Origin: Reyranella sp. | GTDB taxonomy: Bacteria > Pseudomonadota > Alphaproteobacteria > Reyranellales > Reyranellaceae | DNA length: 64,000 nt | Reading direction: 5' to 3' | Assembly: GCA_019750135.1 (NCBI GenBank) | Contig: JAIEOV010000023.1 | Span: forward strand, 124,001-188,000 | Shown: positions 43,543 to 51,097 of the stretch, in pieces | Position numbering within the stretch: position 1 is the first letter of the stretch | Layout of the letters: each line of letters opens with the position of its first letter | Made by a program: the position numbers and the translations under genes | The notes under the pieces: model-generated | The model's database searches: none | Seen by the model: the letters and a program-made list of their open reading frames with translations, nothing else | Told to the model about the DNA's origin: nothing

Positions 43543-44871
43543 TCAGCCGCGGATGGCCCAGAGCTCGACATTGAGGTTCGGGAACTCGCCGGAGAGATGG
43601 ATGGCGAAGCCACCGGAGGACTGCAGCTCCTTCCAGTGCGCCGAATTGCGGTCGAGCTCGAAGTAGGTCGCGCCGGCATAGAACGGCAACTGCCGTGGTG
43701 CGACCGGCAACGGCCGCACGGCAATGCCCGGCAAGGCGACGTTCACCAGCTCGCGGATATGCTCGACCGCGCCGATCTTGACCTGCGAGGGAAAGAGTCG
43801 CCGCAGGGTCTCGGTCGGCACATCGGCCTGCACCGCCAGGACGAAGCTCGACGACCGCAGGATGCCGCGGTCGACGATGGGGCCGACCCGCACGCCGTAG
43901 GCGCGCTGCTGCAGCGGGATCTGGATGGCCGTCTGCTCGATGACCGTCGACAGCGAGCGGCGCAGGTCGGCGATCACCGGCGCGAAGCTGCGCTGCAGGT
44001 CGGCATGGCGATAGGGCGGATAGTCAGAGGGACGTCGGCTCGCTTCGGTGAAGGTCGCGAAATCGCCCGCCATCTGCACCAGGGCGGCGTAGAGATCGGC
44101 CGGATGGACGTTGCCGTCGCTCGCCCAGTGCGCCAGCAGCTTCTGCGAGCGATTGACCGATTGCAGCAGCAGGAAGTCCGAGACATCCGCGACGCCACGG
44201 GAGCCCGGCGCGGTCAGACGCGCCGCCAGCGCCTCGCCGCGCTGATTGAGCAAGCCGGTGAGCTCGGCGAGCAAGCCGCTGAGCGGCGGCGCGGCGGCGC
44301 AGGCCAGGCACGGCGCGATCCACTGGTCGTCGAGCACGACCTTGCGGTCGGCGCCGACTTCGACCACGCGGGCAAGACCGATGCCGTGATAACCGGCGCG
44401 ATTCTCGCTCTCGAGCATGTAACGCAGCCGCAGCCTGCCGACCTGTACTTCGGCCGGCTGCGGCGAGCCGGAATGCGTGTCGTAGGCTTCGAAGGGCTTC
44501 TGTTCGTAGCGGCCCTCGGCGGAGCCGTTGGCGGTCACTTCCACCGCCCCCGCCTGCCGCATCGGCAGCACGAGATAGACGATGGCATTGCGCGTCGTCT
44601 CGGGCAGGTCGAGCGGCACGGGCTGGTCGGTTTCGCCCGGCAGGGAGAATGGCGTGCCGTCCTCGAACACGCCACTGCCGCTCGCCAGGGCGAACTGGCC
44701 GGTGGCCAGCAGGTTGCGGTTGATCACGCCTTCCGTCAGGCCCCAGGCATGAGAGCGCAACGAGCCCGTGCGATCGCGTATCAGCGCCTCGAGCCAGCGA
44801 TCCTGCTGCTGGAAGTGTTGCGCCCGCAGGAACATGCCCTCGAGCCAGACAACACGGTTCGACCAGGTCAT
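43543..44871 (-). CDS. tssK: T6SS baseplate connector TssK (ImpJ/VasE)
   Basis: A 442-residue TssK. The family opening VVWLEGMFLRAQHFQQQDRWLEALI is exact, and the C-terminal domain contains PFYAGATYFELDRNSAHWKEL. TssK trimers link the baseplate to the TssJLM membrane complex. The ATG at 44871 overlaps the tssJ stop (ATGA). The frame is open further upstream, but that part lies inside tssJ in another frame and is unrelated. Confidence 0.95.
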   Translation of the reverse strand: MTWSNRVVWLEGMFLRAQHFQQQDRWLEALIRDRTGSLRSHAWGLTEGVINRNLLATGQFALASGSGVFEDGTPFSLPGETDQPVPLDLPETTRNAIVYLVLPMRQAGAVEVTANGSAEGRYEQKPFEAYDTHSGSPQPAEVQVGRLRLRYMLESENRAGYHGIGLARVVEVGADRKVVLDDQWIAPCLACAAAPPLSGLLAELTGLLNQRGEALAARLTAPGSRGVADVSDFLLLQSVNRSQKLLAHWASDGNVHPADLYAALVQMAGDFATFTEASRRPSDYPPYRHADLQRSFAPVIADLRRSLSTVIEQTAIQIPLQQRAYGVRVGPIVDRGILRSSSFVLAVQADVPTETLRRLFPSQVKIGAVEHIRELVNVALPGIAVRPLPVAPRQLPFYAGATYFELDRNSAHWKELQSSGGFAIHLSGEFPNLNVELWAIRG

Positions 44872-45329
44872 GCCGCCACCAGTGCGGCCCTGGTGCCGCT
44901 GATGGCGATCGCGAACTTCGAGAGTCCGCTCTCGGCGATCGGCGTGACCATGCGCCATTGCGCCCGATCGATGTCGCGGAACAGCACGGCGACACCGATG
45001 AAGCGCACGCCTGGCTTCGGCATCAGCGTGACCTTGCGGGTCTCGCCCGGGCGCACCACCACTTCCTCGGCGCCGGCGCTTTCCGCGCCCAGCGTCTGGG
45101 CCTCGCGCTGCATCAGGGAGTAGACGTCGGCCGATTCGAACTTGCCCCGGGCATTGAGCGAATAGAGGCGGACCGCGACCGACACTGGGGTGCCGGCCGC
45201 GTTGGGATTGATGTCGGAGCCCGCCCTGATGGTCACGTCGACCACCGGCGGCGGCGTTGGACCGCCGCAACCTTCGACCAGAAGGGCGGCCGGCACCGCC
45301 CCGAACAGCAACCGTCGACGGTCGATCAT
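44868..45329 (-). CDS. tssJ: T6SS outer-membrane lipoprotein TssJ
   Basis: A 153-residue lipoprotein. A basic start (MIDRRRLLFG) and hydrophobic run end in the lipobox LVEGC, acylated at Cys21; the Glu two before the Cys is unusual. The mature domain has VAVRLYSLNARGKFESADVYSL and FIGVAVLFRDIDRAQWR, typical of TssJ. It anchors TssM at the outer membrane. The start overlaps the fha stop and the stop overlaps the tssK start, each by four bases. Confidence 0.93.
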   Translation of the reverse strand: MIDRRRLLFGAVPAALLVEGCGGPTPPPVVDVTIRAGSDINPNAAGTPVSVAVRLYSLNARGKFESADVYSLMQREAQTLGAESAGAEEVVVRPGETRKVTLMPKPGVRFIGVAVLFRDIDRAQWRMVTPIAESGLSKFAIAISGTRAALVAA

Positions 45330-46630
45330 GATGAAGCCCGATCAGAGGTCAGTTTTTCAATCGCCTGCTCGTAGGCGCGCGCGAAGGCCTTGCCGAACAC
45401 GCTGTCGAAATCGTCCGACAGCGCCTGGGTCACGCTCTTGTGCAGCTGGCCGAAGGCCTCCCAGGCTCTGGCCTTCTTCTGCGCCGGATGGATCTGCAGC
45501 CCGCCACTGCCGGCCTTCTGCTCGATGGTCTCGGGATCGAACTGGGCGAGCAGAACCCGCACGGCCGCCTGCATCGCCGAGATGGTCGCGAGCTCATGCA
45601 TCCTCAGATCCTCGAAGGCCTCGGCAATGGCTTCATCCACCGGCATGCCGCCGCGCCGGCCGATGCCGAGCAGGGTGGCTAGGGCGTCGTTGTCATCGAG
45701 CGAAAACTTCAAAGGGTTGTTTCCGCTCGGCCTGATCATCGTCTGCTCGATGCGGAATTCGTCCTTGATGCTGGACCGCGCCATCAGGGTCTGGCGAAGA
45801 CCGTTGACGCTCGCCCGCAAGGCGGCACCGATCCGCTCCAGCGTCTTCTCCGGATCCGGCAGCGCCGCATCGTTCATAGCGACGCCGCGCAGGAAAGCCT
45901 CGACGACGGCGGCATCGCCCGGCGCGTCGGCCGGCGGCGCAGCCGCGGGCGGTGGGCCCCGACGCTCGGTCTTTGCCGGCGCAGCGGCGGCGTGTGCCGC
46001 CGGCTCAGGCTGCGGCAACCGCGCCGCCTGAGGCCGTGGATTGGCAGCCGGCAGGTCGACATCCCAGTCGTCGGGAATGATCGCGACCGGCCCCGGCGGC
46101 CGAAAGGCGCTATCGAGGGCTGGCGCGTGATCGGAGTCGGTCGGTCCGCTGAACGGCTCCGGATTGGGCGCCAGCGGATCGAAATCCGCCGGCAGGATCG
46201 GCGAATTGGGCGAGTCCAGCATCGACGAGGAAGTCGGCAGCCGGGCGTCCTGGTAGGGCCGGACATCGGACCGCGACGGCAGGAAGTCGTCGTGCGCACG
46301 CGCCGCCCCCTCCTCCTCGTCGATGATCACTTCGATCTCATAGAGGCCGAACTTGACCCGATCGCCGTTGCGCAGCTTCTGGCTGGCGCCCTTGCCGATG
46401 GGATCGCCGGCCTGGTTGAGGAACGTGCCGTTTGTGCTGAAGTCGTGCAGTTCCCATTCGCCGACGCCGTAGACGAACTGGCAGTGCTTCTTGGACAGAT
46501 GACGATCGGGATCGGCAACCACCCACTGATTGTCCTTGCCCCGGCCTATGGAGAACTCGCCGCCACGAACCTCGCGCCGCTCGGGCGCAACGTTGTCGGG
46601 ACAACGGATCATAACAAGCTTCAGGGTCAC
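45326..46630 (-). CDS. fha: T6SS forkhead-associated protein Fha (TagH/ImpI)
   Basis: A 434-residue protein. The N-terminal FHA domain has GR (29-30), SxxH (46-49) and NGTF (67-70), which recognise phosphothreonine. A long Pro/Ala-rich linker leads to a C-terminal domain (FRIEQTMIRPSGNNPLKFSLD; AQFDPETIEQ) common to T6SS Fha proteins. It should bind phosphorylated TssL Thr15 and promote assembly. The GTG at 46630 was chosen for its AGGAG site and domain position; an ATG at 46678 lacks a site. It is the first gene of the fha-tssJKLM-tagF-pppA operon. Confidence 0.92.
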   Translation of the reverse strand: MTLKLVMIRCPDNVAPERREVRGGEFSIGRGKDNQWVVADPDRHLSKKHCQFVYGVGEWELHDFSTNGTFLNQAGDPIGKGASQKLRNGDRVKFGLYEIEVIIDEEEGAARAHDDFLPSRSDVRPYQDARLPTSSSMLDSPNSPILPADFDPLAPNPEPFSGPTDSDHAPALDSAFRPPGPVAIIPDDWDVDLPAANPRPQAARLPQPEPAAHAAAAPAKTERRGPPPAAAPPADAPGDAAVVEAFLRGVAMNDAALPDPEKTLERIGAALRASVNGLRQTLMARSSIKDEFRIEQTMIRPSGNNPLKFSLDDNDALATLLGIGRRGGMPVDEAIAEAFEDLRMHELATISAMQAAVRVLLAQFDPETIEQKAGSGGLQIHPAQKKARAWEAFGQLHKSVTQALSDDFDSVFGKAFARAYEQAIEKLTSDRASS

Positions 46631-46787
46631 GTCAGTACGCACTCCTGTACGGGAGGCGAACGGCAAGTCCGAACGCATAAAATTCTAGTAGCGGAACCTG
46701 CCACTGGGCAATCGGATTTGGCTTTGGATCAATCCTATTGAAAGTTGCAGGGCGCCATAAAACTACCATCAATCTGAGCAGGAAGGG
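46631..46787. promoter_or_regulatory. Divergent region between fha and the muramidase-like gene
   Basis: About 157 bases that should hold the promoter of the leftward fha-to-pppA operon and that of the rightward hydrolase gene. If they share control, the hydrolase would be co-regulated with the T6SS. No binding site was recognised. Confidence 0.4.
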
Positions 46788-47630
46788 ATGCGGTTGACGC
46801 GACAGGGCCACCGCAGCCATCCTACGCGTCAGCCATTCGGCAATAACCCTATGTGCCTTGCTCCATCCCAGGTGATCCTGAGCACCGACGAAGCCGGTGC
46901 GGTCGCCCCGCCGATCTTCACGTCGGTCGGCCTGGATGCCGTGAACGGCCCGGGCGACGTGTTCGTTATCCAGTCGTTGCTCAACAGGCGGCTGCCCAAG
47001 CCTCACACCGAAGTTCCCGTCACGGGCATGATGGATCCCGGGACGATCCTCGCCATCAAGGCGTTCCAGGCGGTCGTGATGGGCATGAACCCGCCGACCG
47101 GACACGTGGCGCCCGGCAGCCCGACCTACTACGCTCTGGCCGCGCGGCCGCTGGTGGCCAAGGAGCAGGCGCCGCCGCCGCGCTTCGGCCATGTCGGGAT
47201 CGTTCCGCCGGACATCATCGAGGCCGCCCTGGCATCGCGCAAGCGTTGGGGCGTCCCGCCCTCGATCACTCTGGCGCAATGGATCGTCGAAAGCGCCTGG
47301 GGCGCGGCCATGCCGCCCGACAGCAACAACCCGTTCGGCATCAAGGCGCTGGAAGGCCAGCCCGCGGTCGAAAGCGAGACGCGCGAGGTCATCGACGGCA
47401 AGGTGGTCACGGAGGTGGCACGCTTCCGCCGTTTCGCCAGCATGTCCGAAGCGTTCGATCTGCACGGCAAGCTCCTGGCGACGGGCTCGCCCTACAAGGC
47501 CGCCAGGGAGGTCATGAACGACCCCGACCGCTTCGCCGACGCCCTGACCGGCGTCTACGCCACCGATCCGCAATACGGCACGACGCTCAAGTGGGTGATG
47601 GATAACTATCGCCTGAAACAGTACGACTGA
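46788..47630 (+). CDS. Glucosaminidase (GH73-like) with PG-binding domain; candidate T6SS effector
   Basis: A 280-residue protein. Residues ~50-120 resemble a PG_binding_1 domain (FVIQSLLNRRLP, TGMMDPGTILAIKAFQ). Residues ~140-280 match the FlgJ/GH73 family: catalytic Glu168 in QWIVESAWG, NNPFGIKA at 180-187 and YATDPQYGTTLKWV at the end. It should cut the glycan strand of peptidoglycan. No cleavable signal peptide is seen. The gene is divergent from fha at the T6SS edge. T6SS export is inference; a phage-type or autolytic role is possible. The ATG at 46788 follows AGGAAGGG; ATG at 46851 is an alternative. Confidence 0.78.
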   Translation: MRLTRQGHRSHPTRQPFGNNPMCLAPSQVILSTDEAGAVAPPIFTSVGLDAVNGPGDVFVIQSLLNRRLPKPHTEVPVTGMMDPGTILAIKAFQAVVMGMNPPTGHVAPGSPTYYALAARPLVAKEQAPPPRFGHVGIVPPDIIEAALASRKRWGVPPSITLAQWIVESAWGAAMPPDSNNPFGIKALEGQPAVESETREVIDGKVVTEVARFRRFASMSEAFDLHGKLLATGSPYKAAREVMNDPDRFADALTGVYATDPQYGTTLKWVMDNYRLKQYD

Positions 47631-47631
47631 T

Positions 47632-47913
47632 CTAGGGCTTGAATTCGCCGCCGCCGGGCGGCGTGATCTTGGCGTCGCGCAGCCGCTTCTCGAGCACCGG
47701 AATGGCCGACGCGGCCTTGCCCCTCGAGCAGTCGTCGAGCGCCTGGAGCGCCTCGACGTCGACCCGCCGGCCCGTCGCGTTCTGGACGTACTTCCGATAG
47801 ACCTCGCTGAGTTGGGCGCAGTAGGCCTTGTCATCGCTCTGCGCCTGGGCGAGCGGCGCCGCGGTCAGGGCGGCCACGGTCAGGGCGGCAAATACGACGA
47901 GGATACGTTTCAC
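47632..47913 (-). CDS. Small periplasmic protein convergent with the glucosaminidase
   Basis: A 93-residue protein with a clear signal peptide (KRILVVFAALTVAALTAAP, cleavage after AQA) and a short helical mature domain of about 68 residues containing Cys32 and Cys62, probably a disulfide. No family was recognised. It lies one base from the stop of the GH73-like gene, on the opposite strand. A periplasmic location is where an immunity protein to a wall hydrolase would have to act, but the opposite orientation is unusual for an effector-immunity pair. Confidence 0.68.
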   Translation of the reverse strand: MKRILVVFAALTVAALTAAPLAQAQSDDKAYCAQLSEVYRKYVQNATGRRVDVEALQALDDCSRGKAASAIPVLEKRLRDAKITPPGGGEFKP

Positions 47914-48125
47914 GGGACCTGTTCCACGATCGGCGGCGGGCCGCGGCCCTGACGGATCCGGCTCGACCGATGACGATGTGCTCGGCGCGATCGTACATCA
48001 CAATTGGCCCCAACTCGAAACCGCTCCGCTTTCCTAGCCGCGGCAGCGGCAGGAATCTGTGGGATTTGTCACCGACCCCGGCACCCTCGAACGGCATGCT
48101 TTGCCGTGAAGATGTATAGACTGGG
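47914..48125. promoter_or_regulatory. Divergent region before the metzincin gene
   Basis: This 212-base gap separates the small periplasmic protein gene (leftward) from the protease gene (rightward). It probably carries both promoters. No recognisable motif or hairpin stood out. Confidence 0.3.
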
Positions 48126-49001
48126 ATGGCACGTCTCGAACGGGGTGCGGCCATGCAAATCCGTATGGTTCACAACGGCAGGGATCGCGATTCGCTCCTG
48201 ATGCCGATGGACGATCGAACCGTCGACCTCATACTGCAGTTCAGCATCCAGCTCGTACGCGTCGACCCGACGACCCGCCTCACGGAATTCCGCACCTGGG
48301 GCACCCATGGCAGCGGCGACGGCATCCTTCACGACGGCCGCGAGCGGTTCAATCTCGATGCGTGGACCGATGCCGAATGGGTCGCCTTCCGCGACAACTT
48401 CGTCCGGGTCCTCATGCGCTATTGGGACGGCAAGTTCGAGCTCGCACCGAACCGGGCGTGGTACCAGCCGCGCCACGCCATCGGCGCCGCTTCGTCTCCC
48501 AAGATCACCTGCAGCATGTCGATCGGGCTGGTCGATACGGCGGGGCTGGCGAACCAGCGCTTCTTCATCATCAAGCCGCGGGAAACGAACTTCCGCTCCT
48601 TCGCCGTCGGCGAGCGACGCCTTGGCCTCTTCACCCATCGCGATCTCGCCCTCGACTGGAACACGCGACAGACGCGCATGGGCCGCGTGACGCACAGCGT
48701 CAGCTTCCTGCAGACCACGATCCTGCACGAGTTCGGCCATACGCTGGGGCTCCATCACGTGCGCGGCCGGGGCAACACCGATGCGCACTACGGCATCACC
48801 CTGGACCAGCGTAACGAACTCATGGGAATGGGCGATCATGCGACGGCGCGGTTGGCCCAACCGTGGATATCGCAGCTGCGCCACCATCTGATCCCGGCCC
48901 ATGCCGAAGCGCCGGTTCGCTTCAACGCACGCGTCGTGTCGCCTCAGCTGGTCACCTACTGGGACAACGACTGGGTGCCGCCGCCGACGCCCGCGCCGTA
49001 A
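48126..49001 (+). CDS. Metzincin-like zinc metalloprotease, candidate effector
   Basis: A 291-residue protein with the extended metzincin zinc motif H-E-F-G-H-T-L-G-L-H-H (His201, Glu202, His205, His211) and a Met-turn candidate ELMGMG (Met233/Met235) 22-24 residues later. No signal peptide or membrane helix is visible, and the N-terminal 180 residues match no propeptide I know. The C-terminus is Pro-rich (VPPPTPAP). It lies just beyond the T6SS and the GH73-like gene. Export by the T6SS would explain the lack of a signal; this is inference. ATG at 48153 is an alternative start, nine residues shorter. Confidence 0.78.
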   Translation: MARLERGAAMQIRMVHNGRDRDSLLMPMDDRTVDLILQFSIQLVRVDPTTRLTEFRTWGTHGSGDGILHDGRERFNLDAWTDAEWVAFRDNFVRVLMRYWDGKFELAPNRAWYQPRHAIGAASSPKITCSMSIGLVDTAGLANQRFFIIKPRETNFRSFAVGERRLGLFTHRDLALDWNTRQTRMGRVTHSVSFLQTTILHEFGHTLGLHHVRGRGNTDAHYGITLDQRNELMGMGDHATARLAQPWISQLRHHLIPAHAEAPVRFNARVVSPQLVTYWDNDWVPPPTPAP

Positions 49002-49061
49002 CCACTGTTCGACAAGCTGCGCTCAGGCAGGTTAGACGGCTCTGGTCTGACCGGAGAGCTC

Positions 49062-49838
49062 ATGCTGCCGAATGCGTTCGACCGTTTTCGCCTCAACAAC
49101 CGAACGGCTTTGGTGACCGGCGCGCGCCGAGAAATCGGCCGTGCCATCGCTCTCGCCCTGGCCGACGCGGGAGCGCGGTTGGCCATCCATCATGCCGGCA
49201 CCGCCGAGGAAGCGGCCGACGCCGAGGACGTGGTCCTGCAAATCGAGAAGAGCGGCGGCACGGCGCGCGCCTTCGGGCAGGACTTCGCCTTGGACAATGC
49301 AGGGCACAGCCTGGCCGCAGCGGTCAGTGCCTGGTCGCCCGTCGATATCCTGGTGTTGAATGCTTCCATCGAACTGCCCGAGCCATACGATGCCATCACA
49401 CGCGAGCGGTTCGACCGGCAGATCGCGGTCAACCTGCGCAGCCCGCTTGAGCTGCTGCAGGCTCTGGTTCCGCCCATGGATGCCCGCGCCTGGGGGCGGG
49501 TCGTGACCATCGGCAGCGTCCAGCAGGTCCGGCCGCATCCGCAGATGATGGTCTATGCCGGAACCAAGGCCGCGCAGCTCAACTGGTCATGGAATCTGGC
49601 ACGCCAGTTCGGCGGCCAGGGCGTCACGGTGAACAACCTCGCCCCTGGCGCCATCCTGACGGCGCGCAACCGCGCCCAGATGGCGACGGAAGGCGAAGCA
49701 CTGGTCCAGCGCATTCCGGCCGGCCGGCTCGGCAAGCCTGACGATCTCGCCGGGGCAGCCTTGTTGCTCTGCTCCGATGCCGGCGCCTACATCAACGGTG
49801 TCAATCTCTACGTCGATGGCGGCCGGGCCATAGCCTGA
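49062..49838 (+). CDS. SDR family oxidoreductase
   Basis: A 258-residue SDR. The dinucleotide motif reads TGARREIG, with Glu where most family members have Gly (TGxxxGIG). The catalytic residues are in IGSVQQ and YAGTKAA (Tyr and Lys of YxxxK). The C-terminus NGVNLYVDGG is typical. The substrate is unknown. It lies 60 bases after the metalloprotease gene on the same strand and about 90 bases before the efflux adaptor gene; a functional link is not evident. Confidence 0.86.
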   Translation: MLPNAFDRFRLNNRTALVTGARREIGRAIALALADAGARLAIHHAGTAEEAADAEDVVLQIEKSGGTARAFGQDFALDNAGHSLAAAVSAWSPVDILVLNASIELPEPYDAITRERFDRQIAVNLRSPLELLQALVPPMDARAWGRVVTIGSVQQVRPHPQMMVYAGTKAAQLNWSWNLARQFGGQGVTVNNLAPGAILTARNRAQMATEGEALVQRIPAGRLGKPDDLAGAALLLCSDAGAYINGVNLYVDGGRAIA

Positions 49839-49931
49839 GAGGAGAGCCCTGCGAACAGCGTAGCGCGGTTGCGATGGCACGATTGTTGACGCGATGCATC
49901 CGCATAGCCAAAGTTGCAGCAAGGGGCAGAT

Positions 49932-51080
49932 ATGGCGGGGATGAGAGGCATAGGCCGAGTATTGGCCGTGGCGCTGACGATCGCCGTCGCGGGCTGCAAG
50001 CCGGACAACAAGTATGTCGAGCCGCCGTTGCCGGAGATCGGGGTTTCCGCGCCTCTGATGCGGCCGGTCATGGCCTGGATCGAGGTCACCGGCAACGCTG
50101 CCTCCTACAACGAGGTCGATCTGGTCGCTCGCGTCCAGGGCTTCGTCCAGGAGATCTCCTACAAGGATGACGCCTTCGCGAAGAAGGGCACGCTGCTGTT
50201 CACCATCGAGCCGGCGCCCTACGAAGCGAAGCTGAAGGAGGCCCAGGGCGCGCTCGAGGCGGCCAGGGCGGCGCTGGCGCAGTCGGAAGACGAACTGCTG
50301 CGCCAGGAGATCCTGGTGAAGCAGCGCGTCAGCGACGCGGCGATGCTGCAGCTCGCCCAGGCCAAGCGCGACGGCGACCGCGGCAACGTGAAGGTCCAGG
50401 AGGCCAACGTCGAGACGGCGACCATCAATCTCGGCTACACCCAGGTTCGCGCGCCGTTCGACGGCATCGTCTCCCGCCACCTCGTGTCGGTTGGGGCGCT
50501 GGTCGGCTACAACACGCCGACCAAGCTTGCGACGATCGTGCAGCTCTCGCCCATTTACGTCGCGTTCAATCTCAGCGAACAGCAGGTGCAGCGGCGGCGG
50601 GCCCAGTTCGGCGGCCCGATGGCGATGGAAGACCTGCGGAAGATTCCGGTCGAGGTGGGGCTGATGACCGAGGAGGGATATCCCCACAAGGGCCATCTCG
50701 ACTACGGTTCGCCCGGCGTCGCATCGACCACCGGCACGCTCTACGTGCGCGGCGTGCTCGAGAACCGCGAGCGCGTGCTGCTGCCCGGCTTCTTCGTCCG
50801 CGTACGCATGCCCGCTGCGCCGACCGAACGCGCGAGCATGCTCGTGCCCGACCGGGTCGTGGGTGAGGACCAGCAGGGCCGCTATGTCCTGGTCCTCAAC
50901 GAGCGCGACGAGGTCGTGCAGCGGCACGTCGACATCGGCGAGAAGGTGGGTGCCTTGCGCGCCATCGACAATGGCCTGAAAATCGACGATCGCGTCGTCG
51001 TGACGGCGATTCAGCGCGCCATCCCCGGCCGCAAGGTGAAGCCTGTGCCGGCCACCATCCCGCCGCCAGCTGACGGCTGA
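49932..51080 (+). CDS. RND efflux periplasmic adaptor lipoprotein (MFP)
   Basis: A 382-residue membrane-fusion protein. The N-terminal signal ends in the lipobox AVAGC (Cys22). Then come the barrel-sandwich half (VDLVARVQGFVQEISYKDDAFAKKGTLLFTIEPAPYEA), a coiled-coil hairpin rich in Ala/Glu/Gln, and the returning TINLGYTQVRAPFDGIVSRHLVSVGALV segment. It joins the RND pump to an outer-membrane channel. The ATG at 49932 follows AAGGGG. The pump gene lies 17 bases downstream. No TolC-type gene is in the window. Confidence 0.92.
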   Translation: MAGMRGIGRVLAVALTIAVAGCKPDNKYVEPPLPEIGVSAPLMRPVMAWIEVTGNAASYNEVDLVARVQGFVQEISYKDDAFAKKGTLLFTIEPAPYEAKLKEAQGALEAARAALAQSEDELLRQEILVKQRVSDAAMLQLAQAKRDGDRGNVKVQEANVETATINLGYTQVRAPFDGIVSRHLVSVGALVGYNTPTKLATIVQLSPIYVAFNLSEQQVQRRRAQFGGPMAMEDLRKIPVEVGLMTEEGYPHKGHLDYGSPGVASTTGTLYVRGVLENRERVLLPGFFVRVRMPAAPTERASMLVPDRVVGEDQQGRYVLVLNERDEVVQRHVDIGEKVGALRAIDNGLKIDDRVVVTAIQRAIPGRKVKPVPATIPPPADG

Positions 51081-51097
51081 CCGGCGCAGGAATCGAC

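Noticed and set aside
45190..46741. Several open frames on the + strand opposite fha and tssJ
   Set aside because: Products are Arg/Pro/Ser-rich without signals; fha and tssJ on the - strand are well supported.
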